Positions 1-5,214 of a DNA stretch of 5,214 bases are shown in pieces. Under the pieces are notes generated by a model. The model was not told the origin of the DNA and made no database searches. It saw only the letters and a program-made list of their open reading frames with translations. The position numbers were made by a program, and so were the translations under genes. Within the stretch, counting starts at the first letter, position 1; each line of letters starts with the position of its first letter. Source of the stretch: an uncultured Eubacteriales bacterium. Its GTDB lineage: Bacteria > Bacillota > Clostridia > UBA1381 > UMGS1253. The stretch spans positions 1 to 5,214 of the forward strand of contig URQR01000146.1 of the NCBI GenBank assembly GCA_900550065.1, in the 5' to 3' direction.

Positions 1-71
1 CCGTATGCTTATGTTCCACATCTTTTGAAAGGTGCACCAATTGCCAAAAGATGTGGAACATAAGCATACGG
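1..71. repeat. 27-bp perfect inverted repeat (long hairpin) at window start
   Basis: Positions 1-27 are the exact reverse complement of 45-71, with no mismatch. The 17-nt loop (28-44) contains the palindrome GGTGCACC at 31-38. The left arm could continue beyond the window edge. There is no T-run after the right arm (the sequence continues GCAAAAATTCCCC), so it does not look like an intrinsic terminator. The whole structure lies inside an open zinc-ribbon reading frame (3-170). The loop and right arm encode conserved-looking protein, while the left arm need not. It could be a natural element or a fold-back artefact at a contig end. Confidence 0.95.
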
Positions 72-170
72 GCAAAAATTCCCCGTTTCGGCTACATCTG
101 TCCACGTTGCAATCACAACACAAAAAAAATCCCCGCGCGGAGCTGGCACTCACAGCGCAGGGCAAACTAA
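3..170 (+). CDS. Small zinc-ribbon protein, 5'-truncated by the window edge
   Basis: The frame is open from the first complete codon to TAA at 168-170 and gives the last 55 residues; no start is visible. Two CxxC knuckles are present, RCTNC (Cys11/Cys14) and YICPRC (Cys33/Cys36), 18 residues apart. Between them is a WNIS...IPRFGYICP stretch. This is the layout of a treble-clef or zinc-ribbon fold that holds one Zn. The tail after Cys36 is short and basic (KKIPARSWHSQRR), which would suit nucleic-acid binding. Two more Cys (2 and 4) fall in the left arm of the inverted repeat and may not be genuine. An internal ATG at 51 would lose the first knuckle and has no ribosome binding site, so it is probably not the start. 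The function is unknown; a small phage regulator or accessory protein is an inference. The motif spacing and frame are seen directly; family membership is not tested. Confidence 0.7.
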   Translation, partial: VCLCSTSFERCTNCQKMWNISIRAKIPRFGYICPRCNHNTKKIPARSWHSQRRAN

Positions 171-227
171 GACAAGGTCAGTATAGCACATGTAGCATGC
201 TTTGTCAAATGAAAAGCGAGGTATAAG

Positions 228-353
228 ATGGACACAAAAGCAGAACTGCTTGAATATAGCTGCTATGAAGCAGACAAAGAACTATGCTTATGCGACACGA
301 TATGTACGCAAACCGATTGTATACATCACCCAAATAATAAAGAAAGAAGGTAA
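228..353 (+). CDS. Small Cys-rich hypothetical protein (41 aa)
   Basis: ATG at 228 is preceded by GCGAGG (215-220), about 7 nt upstream. The frame closes with TAA at 351-353, five bases before the next start codon. The 41-residue product is acidic in its first half (MDTKAELLEY) and then carries Cys12, Cys20, Cys22, Cys26 and Cys31 followed by His33-His34 and Pro35. That cluster (CLCDTICTQTDCIHHP) could bind a metal such as Zn. I do not recognise a named family. A ribosome binding site, close spacing to 359 and a dense Cys/His pattern support a real gene. A competing longer frame from a TTG at 202 runs across this gene and into the next one and lacks these features. Confidence 0.6.
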   Translation: MDTKAELLEYSCYEADKELCLCDTICTQTDCIHHPNNKERR

Positions 354-358
354 AATAA

Positions 359-733
359 ATGGAACTCAAAATCACTTTTACAAAGGAAGAATTACAGAAT
401 CAACCGGAAATAATCGAAATGCTTAAAAATTGTATCCATGCACCTGAATTAGGGAATAAAGCACAGATAACCCCAGCGGCATCTGAGCCGTTTACATCAT
501 CGGCAGTACCCGTGAATCCCGCGCCTGCCCAGCCCGCTCCTGTTCCAACTGCCGCACCGCAATATACGCTCGAAATGATTGCGAAGGCTGGCACGGTGCT
601 TGTAGACACAGGAAAAATGAATGAACTCTGCAGTCTGCTCGCAAAGTACAATGTCGATGCGCTTACCTCGCTCGATCCGACGCAGTATGGCGCATTTGCA
701 ACCGAATTAAGAGCGCTCGGCGCACAAATATAA
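359..733 (+). CDS. Phage protein with Pro/Ala linker, 'rrp5-like' (124 aa), function unknown
   Basis: The start ATG is 8 nt after AGAAGG (345-350), and the TAA stop is the first part of the next gene's TAAGGAGGA. Three parts are visible. Residues 1-30 begin with a short beta-like MELKITFT and continue as a charged helix-prone segment. Residues 36-68 form a disordered linker rich in Pro, Ala and Val. Residues 69-124 form a compact, probably helical domain (YTLEMIAKAG, then GKMNELCSLLAKYNVDAL, ending GAFATELRALGAQI). From memory, similar proteins directly upstream of DUF2800 genes in Clostridia prophages are often auto-labelled 'rRNA biogenesis protein rrp5'; I believe that label is spurious and comes from the low-complexity linker. 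Its place at the head of the replication genes suggests a DNA-metabolism accessory role. There is no catalytic motif and no signal or membrane segment. Confidence 0.85.
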   Translation: MELKITFTKEELQNQPEIIEMLKNCIHAPELGNKAQITPAASEPFTSSAVPVNPAPAQPAPVPTAAPQYTLEMIAKAGTVLVDTGKMNELCSLLAKYNVDALTSLDPTQYGAFATELRALGAQI

Positions 734-745
734 GGAGGAATACTG

Positions 746-1942
746 ATGCCAACACCACAAACACATGCCCTGTTGTCAGCGTCCTCCGCTTATCGGTGGC
801 TTAACTGTACGGCAGCACCGTTGTTTGAACGGAATTTCCCTGAACAAACCTCCGGGTATGCAGAGGAGGGGCGCTTGGCCCACGCGGTATGTGAACTTAA
901 GATACATAAGAAATTTACGCCGATGAGCTCGCGGACTTTCACAACACGTTTTAACAAGCTTAAAAAAGACCCCTTGTATCAAGATGAAATGGATAAGACC
1001 TCTGATTTATACATTGAACATTTAACTGAAAAAGCAATGGCCTATGACAGCATACCTTCTGTTTCTGCTGAGGTTCGCGTTGACTTTTCGGACTATGTGC
1101 CGGAAGGCTTTGGCACATGTGATTGTGTCATGATAGGAGGCGATACGCTCAATATAATCGATTACAAGCATGGCAAGGGTGTACCCGTATCGGCAGAGAA
1201 TAACCCACAAATGCGGCTCTATGCGCTCGGCGCCCTAAAGCGCTACGCTCCTGTTTTTGGGGCTTCTATCAAAAACGTGTGCATGACCATTGACCAACCC
1301 CGTATTCAGGATATACCCAGCAGCGAGACCATCACCGTTGAAGAGCTGCGCACTTGGGGGGAAGAAGTAAAACCCATTGCTGCTAAGGCATACATGGGTC
1401 TGGGCGAATTCCATTCAGGAGAGCATTGTCGCTTTTGTAGAGGCAAAGCACAATGCAGGGCTCGCGCTGATGTCAATACATCGCTTGAGGAGTTTAAGGA
1501 TTATGTGCCCCAAAAGAGCGACAAACCGAATGTTAACGACCAGAATGTGCTTACGGATGAACAAGTCGGAGATTTGCTCGAAAGGGGCAAGGAGCTTGTT
1601 GCATGGTATAAAGACCTTGAGGAGTATGCACTCCGTGCGCTGCTTAACGGTGAGAGTATCCCGGGGTGGAAAGTTGTTGCAGGACGGAGCAACCGCACAT
1701 TCACAGACCAAGACGCAGCTATTGCTGCTGTGCTCGCCGCAGGTTATGATGAAGCGCTTATATACGACCGTAAGCCCAAGACACTGACAGAGCTTGAGAA
1801 GTTGATGGGGAAAAATGAGTTTGTGGACAAGCTGGGCAGCTTTGTGTCAAAGCCGCTTGGAAAACCTACTCTTGCACCTATGAGCGACAAGCGGGAATCC
1901 TACAGTCCCGCCGCTGCCGACTTCGCGGGGGTTGCTTCGTAA
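746..1942 (+). CDS. DUF2800 family protein, Cas4/RecB-like PD-(D/E)XK nuclease
   Basis: This 398-aa protein has the usual DUF2800 layout and a strong AAGGAGGA (732-739) before its ATG. Near the N-terminus is the signature SASSAYRWLNC, with Cys21. The nuclease fold shows EGRLAHAVCE (His46), Glu109 in a beta strand, Asp126 (GTCDC), the core IIDYKHGKG (Asp139, Lys141) and QMRLYALG (Gln155, Tyr159). The cluster HCRFCRGKAQC gives Cys228, Cys231 and Cys237. With Cys21 these match the 4Fe-4S 'staple' known in AddB and Cas4 nucleases. Residues 250-398 form a C-terminal extension with a helical part and a GWKVVAGRSNR segment, typical of the family. The likely role is exonuclease trimming of phage DNA ends that makes single strands for the SSB encoded next; this is inferred from motifs and context. 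The stop overlaps a possible start codon (TAATG), which suggests translational coupling. Confidence 0.93.
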   Translation: MPTPQTHALLSASSAYRWLNCTAAPLFERNFPEQTSGYAEEGRLAHAVCELKIHKKFTPMSSRTFTTRFNKLKKDPLYQDEMDKTSDLYIEHLTEKAMAYDSIPSVSAEVRVDFSDYVPEGFGTCDCVMIGGDTLNIIDYKHGKGVPVSAENNPQMRLYALGALKRYAPVFGASIKNVCMTIDQPRIQDIPSSETITVEELRTWGEEVKPIAAKAYMGLGEFHSGEHCRFCRGKAQCRARADVNTSLEEFKDYVPQKSDKPNVNDQNVLTDEQVGDLLERGKELVAWYKDLEEYALRALLNGESIPGWKVVAGRSNRTFTDQDAAIAAVLAAGYDEALIYDRKPKTLTELEKLMGKNEFVDKLGSFVSKPLGKPTLAPMSDKRESYSPAAADFAGVAS

Positions 1943-1996
1943 TGGGGATTTATACCGACACCATTCAAGACTATTATTATGAAATTTATGAAAAAA

Positions 1997-2004
1997 AAAA
2001 GGAG
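1997..2004 (+). promoter_or_regulatory. Ribosome binding site that decides the DUF2815 start
   Basis: AAAAGGAG, at the end of an A10 tract (1991-2000), is the only strong Shine-Dalgarno match near this gene. It stands 3 nt before ATG 2008 and 9 nt before ATG 2014. It therefore favours one of these two in-frame codons over ATG 1942, which overlaps the preceding stop and has only a G-rich GCGGGGGTT upstream. The spacing suits 2014 slightly better than 2008. Confidence 0.7.
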
Positions 2005-2007
2005 ATT

Positions 2008-2661
2008 ATGAAAATGGCTTATCAGAATATTGCAACAAAGGTTTTAACTGGAGAAGTACGGCTCTCATATGCTAATCTTACCAATCCCAGAGCTCCTCAG
2101 CAGGGCGGAGAGCCGAAATATAGTGTTACGCTGCTTATTCCCAAAACCGATACCGCGACCAAACTGGATATCGATAATTCTATTAAGGCGGCGTATGAAG
2201 AGGGAGTAAGCAAAAAATGGGGCGGAGCACGGCCACAACAGAAGGTGATTTTGCACGATGGGGACGGGCTACGTCCGTCCGGTTTGCCTTTTGGCGAAGA
2301 GTGTAAAGGCTGCTGGGTTATTACCGCCTCCTCGAAAAATAAGCCGCAGGTCGTTGGAATCGATAACGTGAATTGCGACCTTGCGCCGCAGGATGTATAC
2401 AGTGGGATGTATGCCCGCGTTACGATTAACTTTTTCGCCTATGATACAGCTGGCAGTAAAGGTGTCGGGTGCGGTCTCGGCAATGTAATGAAAACGCGTG
2501 ATGGCGAGCCGCTGTCCGGCGGTGCATCCGCTGCCAGTGATTTTGCAGACTTTAATACGCAGCCAGCAGCTCCAATCTATCAAGCTGCTGCGTTCCAGCA
2601 GCCAACAGCTCCGCAGCAGGGCGGCGTAAGGATTAACCCTATCACCGGACAGCCGATGTAA
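2008..2661 (+). CDS. DUF2815 family ssDNA-binding protein (T7 gp2.5-like)
   Basis: This is the phage single-stranded DNA-binding protein of the module, 217 aa from ATG 2008 (215 aa from ATG 2014). It opens with the family-typical KVLTGEVRLSYANL and continues through a beta-rich OB-fold-like core: YSVTLLIPK (38-46), then a helix (TKLDIDNSIKAAYEEGV). Next come WGGARP, DGDGLRP, GCWVITASSKNKPQVVG and the diagnostic YSGMYARVTINFFAYD (131-146), with GVGCGLGNVMK shortly after. Residues 171-217 are a disordered Ala/Gln/Pro-rich tail. Unlike T7 gp2.5, the extreme C-terminus (RINPITGQPM) is not acidic; only SDFADF at 177-182 carries negative charge. The frame is open back to ATG 1942, which would add 22 residues (YYYEIYEKKK-like), but homologous proteins as I recall them start near the MAYQN position. 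It lies between the nuclease and polymerase genes, as expected for a replication SSB. Confidence 0.9.
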   Translation: MKMAYQNIATKVLTGEVRLSYANLTNPRAPQQGGEPKYSVTLLIPKTDTATKLDIDNSIKAAYEEGVSKKWGGARPQQKVILHDGDGLRPSGLPFGEECKGCWVITASSKNKPQVVGIDNVNCDLAPQDVYSGMYARVTINFFAYDTAGSKGVGCGLGNVMKTRDGEPLSGGASAASDFADFNTQPAAPIYQAAAFQQPTAPQQGGVRINPITGQPM

Positions 2662-2679
2662 ATATAGGAGGTATAGGAT

Positions 2680-4662
2680 ATGCACCACTTGAGCGTTGAC
2701 CTCGAAACCTATTCAAGTGTGCCTATTGCAAAGGCAGGCGCACAAAAATATATTGCAAGTCCGGATTTTGAGATTCTGCTCTTTGCTTATTCGTTAGACA
2801 ATGCCCCGGTCGTATGTGTGGATTTCGCACGTGGCGAATTGCTGCCGCCGCAAATAGCGGCGGCACTTTCTTCCCCAAATTACATAAAACATGCGTATAA
2901 CGCTGCTTTTGAGTGGGGCTGTTTGTCAAAATATATGAGGATGCAGATTCCGCCGGAACAATGGCGCTGCACTATGTTCCACGGCTTATATGCAGGCTAC
3001 ACAGCGGGCTTGGATGCCACAGGCAGAGCGTTAGGACTTGCAGAAGATAAGCGGAAACTCAATACAGGGAAAGCCCTTATACGTTATTTCTGTATACCGT
3101 GTAAACCCTCGAAGGTAAACGGCGGCAGGACGCGGAATTATCCGCACCACGACCCGGAACGGTGGAAGCTTTTTAAAGAATACTGCTGTCAGGACGTTGT
3201 AACGGAGATGGAAATTGAACGGCGGCTTTCTTCGGTGCCTGTCCCTGATTTTGTACAAAAGGAATGGGAAACAGACCTTATCATTAACGCCAGGGGCGTA
3301 ATGGTCGATATGGACCTTGTGGAGGGAGCGTTAGAACTCGGTACGGCTGTTCGAGAAGGACTAATGCGAGAAGCAATGCAAATTTCCGGGCTTGATAACC
3401 CTAACAGCGTCGGGCAGTTATCCAAGTGGCTTGAGGAGGAAACAGGCGAGGAAATCAGAAATCTACAAAAGGACACGGTTGCAAAGATGCTTGCCCGTGA
3501 CGATAACAGCCCGGAGGTGCAGCGTATGCTCGAGATCCGGCAGGAGCTCGGAAAAACAAGCACCAAAAAATATGACGCAATTGCGGCAGCTGTATGCCCA
3601 GATGGACGTGTGCGTGGACTTTTACAATTCTATGGCGCCAACCGCACCGGCAGATGGGCAGGGCGTTTGGTGCAGGTGCAAAACCTACCTCGCACCTATA
3701 CGGAGCCGTTGGAGCTTGCCCGTGACCTTGTAAAAGGGCGTAAGCTGGATGCCTTAAAGTGCATTTACGGCAGCGTGCCGGACACGCTCTCACAGCTGAT
3801 ACGCACCGCATTTATTGCCGCACCCGGTAATGTGCTGATTGATGCCGACTTTTCGGCCATCGAGGCCCGTGTTATATCGTGGCTTGCCGGTGAGGAGTGG
3901 AGGCTTGAGGTTTTCCGCACTCACGGCAAAATATACGAGGCATCAGCCTCGCAGATGTTCGGCGTGCCCATTGAACTAATAAAAAAGGGCAACCCCGAAT
4001 ACGCCCTCCGGCAAAAAGGCAAGGTTGCAGAGCTTGCCCTTGGCTACCAGGGCAGCCCCAGTGCACTTATCAATATGGGCGCGCTTGATATGGGAATACC
4101 GGAGGAGGAGCTGCCCGATATTGTGAGCCGTTGGCGTGATGCCAACAAACGCATAAGAGATCTGTGGTACAAGGTGGATGCCGCCGCTGTGCAGGTTATC
4201 ACACAGGGTGGCAGCGTGGGTGTAAAAAATATTGTTCTATCACGCGAATTTAATTACCAGCAAAATACTGACTGCATGACCATTACCTTGCCCTCTGGGC
4301 GCAAACTCTACTACATAGAACCCAAAATAGGACAAAACCAATGGGGAAATCCTTCTGTTTCATATATGGGGATGGACCAGAATACAAAAAAGTGGAAGCG
4401 CACCGAAACCTACGGCGGCAAGCTCGTGGAGAACTGTGTACAAGCCATCGCCCGTGACTGTCTGGCTCAGGCGATAGAGCATTTAGAAGCCGCGGGCTTG
4501 CCTGTAGTATTTCATGTACACGATGAAGTTGTAATTGAATGCCCGCTAAAAACCACATCTTTGGATAATGTTGTACGGATTATGAGTCAGCCTATTGAGT
4601 GGGCGCCGGGACTGCCGCTTGGCGCAGATGGTTGGGTTGATACATTTTTCAAGAAAGATTAA
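2680..4662 (+). CDS. Family A DNA polymerase, phage type, with 3'-5' exonuclease
   Basis: This is a replicative phage DNA polymerase of 660 aa, with AGGAGG (2666-2671) 8 nt before its ATG. The N-terminal proofreading domain has Exo I SVDLETYS (Asp7, Glu9), Exo II AYNAAFEW (Asn74, Glu78 where Pol I has Asp) and Exo III YCCQDV (Tyr168, Asp172). The polymerase domain has the template-contact stretch NRTGRWAGRLVQVQNLP (321-337). Motif A is DADFSAIEAR (catalytic Asp390, Glu395, Arg397). Motif B is RQKGKVAELALGYQG (Arg444, Lys448, Tyr456). Motif C is HVHDEVVIE (His614, Asp615, Glu616). All catalytic residues are present and the gene looks intact. The 5'-3' nuclease domain of bacterial PolA is absent, and DxE appears at residue 7, so this is the phage form and not a host polA. 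Motif B has Leu452 at the place of E. coli Phe762. Host or plasmid origin is much less likely given the DUF2800 and DUF2815 neighbours. Confidence 0.97.
   Translation: MHHLSVDLETYSSVPIAKAGAQKYIASPDFEILLFAYSLDNAPVVCVDFARGELLPPQIAAALSSPNYIKHAYNAAFEWGCLSKYMRMQIPPEQWRCTMFHGLYAGYTAGLDATGRALGLAEDKRKLNTGKALIRYFCIPCKPSKVNGGRTRNYPHHDPERWKLFKEYCCQDVVTEMEIERRLSSVPVPDFVQKEWETDLIINARGVMVDMDLVEGALELGTAVREGLMREAMQISGLDNPNSVGQLSKWLEEETGEEIRNLQKDTVAKMLARDDNSPEVQRMLEIRQELGKTSTKKYDAIAAAVCPDGRVRGLLQFYGANRTGRWAGRLVQVQNLPRTYTEPLELARDLVKGRKLDALKCIYGSVPDTLSQLIRTAFIAAPGNVLIDADFSAIEARVISWLAGEEWRLEVFRTHGKIYEASASQMFGVPIELIKKGNPEYALRQKGKVAELALGYQGSPSALINMGALDMGIPEEELPDIVSRWRDANKRIRDLWYKVDAAAVQVITQGGSVGVKNIVLSREFNYQQNTDCMTITLPSGRKLYYIEPKIGQNQWGNPSVSYMGMDQNTKKWKRTETYGGKLVENCVQAIARDCLAQAIEHLEAAGLPVVFHVHDEVVIECPLKTTSLDNVVRIMSQPIEWAPGLPLGADGWVDTFFKKD
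2843..2865 (+). repeat. GC-rich 9-bp hairpin inside the polymerase gene
   Basis: TGCCGCCGC at 2843-2851 pairs perfectly with GCGGCGGCA at 2857-2865 around an AAATA loop. The bases that follow, CTTTCTTCCCC, are pyrimidine-rich but not a clean T-run. It encodes LPPQIAAA of the exonuclease domain. It may cause pausing or may simply follow from the codons; a true terminator here would cut the polymerase message. Confidence 0.6.
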
Positions 4663-4700
4663 GCATATAAGATACAAGCATGGAACGGAGGAATCAAGAA

Positions 4701-5114
4701 ATGCCAATCCTAAACTACACGACAAAGGTTGACGTATACACCACAATTGGAGCAATACAAGGCGCGCTTGTAAAACACGGCGCGAAAAAAATCATGCAGG
4801 ATTATGACGACGCTGGTCGAATTGCAGCAATTTGCTTTGCAATCGACACGCCGGGCGGCATCCGTGGTATTAAGCTTCCTGCCAATGTTGCGGCGGTACA
4901 GGCTGTACTACAGAGACAAAAAGTAAAATGCGATTATGAACAGGCCGAGCGCGTAGCGTGGCGGATTATTAAGGACTGGGTAGAAGCGCAAATGGCGATT
5001 CTGGAATCGCAAATGGTACAGATGGACGAAATATTTTTACCGTACATGGTGGACCAGCATGGGCAGACGCTATACGCGGCGTACCAAACCGGGCGGCTGA
5101 TGCTGGAGGAATAA
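4701..5114 (+). CDS. Conserved phage protein of unknown function (137 aa)
   Basis: ATG 4701 is chosen because GGAGG (4687-4691) lies 9 nt upstream. The earlier in-frame ATG at 4680 would add only MERRNQE and would translate the ribosome binding site itself. The protein starts MPILNYTTKVDVYTTIGAIQ and has an alternating strand region (RIAAICFAIDTPGGIRGIKLP, 40-60). Two helical segments follow: NVAAVQAVLQRQKVKCDYEQ, then ERVAWRIIKDWVEAQMAILE with QMVQMDEIFLPYM. It ends TLYAAYQTGRLMLEE. I have an impression of similar proteins recurring in Clostridia phage replication regions as 'hypothetical protein', but I know no function. No catalytic motif, zinc site or membrane segment is visible. The position after the polymerase, with a 38-nt gap, suggests a replication or recombination accessory. 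The start choice is firm; function is open. Confidence 0.85.
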   Translation: MPILNYTTKVDVYTTIGAIQGALVKHGAKKIMQDYDDAGRIAAICFAIDTPGGIRGIKLPANVAAVQAVLQRQKVKCDYEQAERVAWRIIKDWVEAQMAILESQMVQMDEIFLPYMVDQHGQTLYAAYQTGRLMLEE

Positions 5115-5143
5115 ATACAAACCAACAAAAAGGAGAAATAATC

Positions 5144-5214
5144 ATGAAAATTTACGAACAGTACATCGGGAAAAAGGTTTTGATAAGAGGGTACGAATGC
5201 GGCGTATATTTCGG
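5144..5214 (+). CDS. Small phage gene, 3'-truncated by the window edge
   Basis: ATG 5144 follows AAAAAGGAG (5127-5135) by about 8 nt. The frame is open for 23 codons and 2 bases to the window end. The visible residues begin MKIYEQYIGKKVLIRGYECG and continue VYF. This beginning recalls small phage proteins with a short beta-barrel, of the DUF6948-like kind (KVxIR...AGVFxG), but 23 residues are too few to assign a family. It is the next member of the same operon, 29 nt after the preceding stop. Confidence 0.7.
   Translation, partial: MKIYEQYIGKKVLIRGYECGVYF

Noticed and set aside
1..71. Hairpin as intrinsic terminator
   Set aside because: No T-run follows the right arm, the loop is long, and the zinc-ribbon frame continues through it.
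32..226. GTG-started 64-aa frame
   Set aside because: It starts inside the hairpin loop without proper ribosome binding site spacing. It has no recognisable composition and overlaps the zinc-ribbon frame, which carries clear paired CxxC motifs.
202..227. Possible promoter TTGTCA ... TATAAG
   Set aside because: The spacer is only 14 nt and the -10 match would overlap the ATG at 228, making the transcript start inside the gene. The evidence is too weak to list.
202..426. TTG-started 74-aa frame
   Set aside because: It spans the Cys-rich small gene and the start of the 124-aa gene in another frame. It has no clear ribosome binding site, and its product shows no pattern.
2259..2284. Short GGACG/CGTCC inverted repeat in the SSB gene
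   Set aside because: The stem is only 5 bp and lies within conserved coding sequence (DGDGLRPSG). It is expected by chance.
3392..3733. Plus-strand 113-aa frame within the polymerase
   Set aside because: It is an out-of-frame shadow of the polymerase gene, with no start signal and no domain-like pattern.
3189..3811. Long minus-strand frames (125 and 118 aa)
   Set aside because: They are shadows of the polymerase gene. They show Ser/Arg/Cys-rich composition, no ribosome binding site, and lie opposite intact conserved motifs.

Overview
The window is a piece of a temperate-phage or prophage early (replication) region. It most likely comes from a Clostridia-type Firmicutes host, such as a gut Oscillospiraceae or Lachnospiraceae relative. 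That host guess rests on the gene set, the strong AGGAGG-type ribosome binding sites and the moderate GC content; nothing here names a species. All supported genes lie on the + strand, tightly packed, and look like one operon. No integrase, structural gene, RNA gene, CRISPR array or insertion sequence is visible.

Layout. Positions 1-71 form a 27-bp perfect inverted repeat with a 17-nt loop. It sits inside the 3' end of a small zinc-ribbon gene (3-170, no start in the window). A 41-codon Cys-rich small gene follows (228-353). Next is a 124-aa protein with a Pro/Ala-rich linker (359-733), of the type often mislabelled 'rRNA biogenesis protein rrp5'. Then comes the replication core: a DUF2800 Cas4/RecB-like nuclease with an apparently complete PD-(D/E)XK site and four Cys (746-1942), a DUF2815 T7 gp2.5-like ssDNA-binding protein (2008-2661), and a family A DNA polymerase with 3'-5' exonuclease motifs but no 5' nuclease domain (2680-4662). 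The window ends with a 137-aa phage protein of unknown function (4701-5114) and the first 23 codons of another small gene (5144 to the edge).

How the genes may work together. The polymerase would copy the phage genome. The DUF2815 protein would coat the single strands made at the fork. The DUF2800 nuclease would process DNA ends, perhaps for recombination-linked replication. The two Cys-rich small proteins and the linker protein are likely accessory or regulatory. Helicase and primase genes are absent and would be expected downstream.

The main points for a second look are the end-of-window hairpin inside a coding region (natural element or fold-back artefact), two genes too short for usual cut-offs, the uncertain start of the DUF2815 gene beside an A10 tract, and Leu at the polymerase position equivalent to E. 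coli Pol I Phe762. I see no clearly new multi-gene system; most of this is a known module type with poorly characterised parts.
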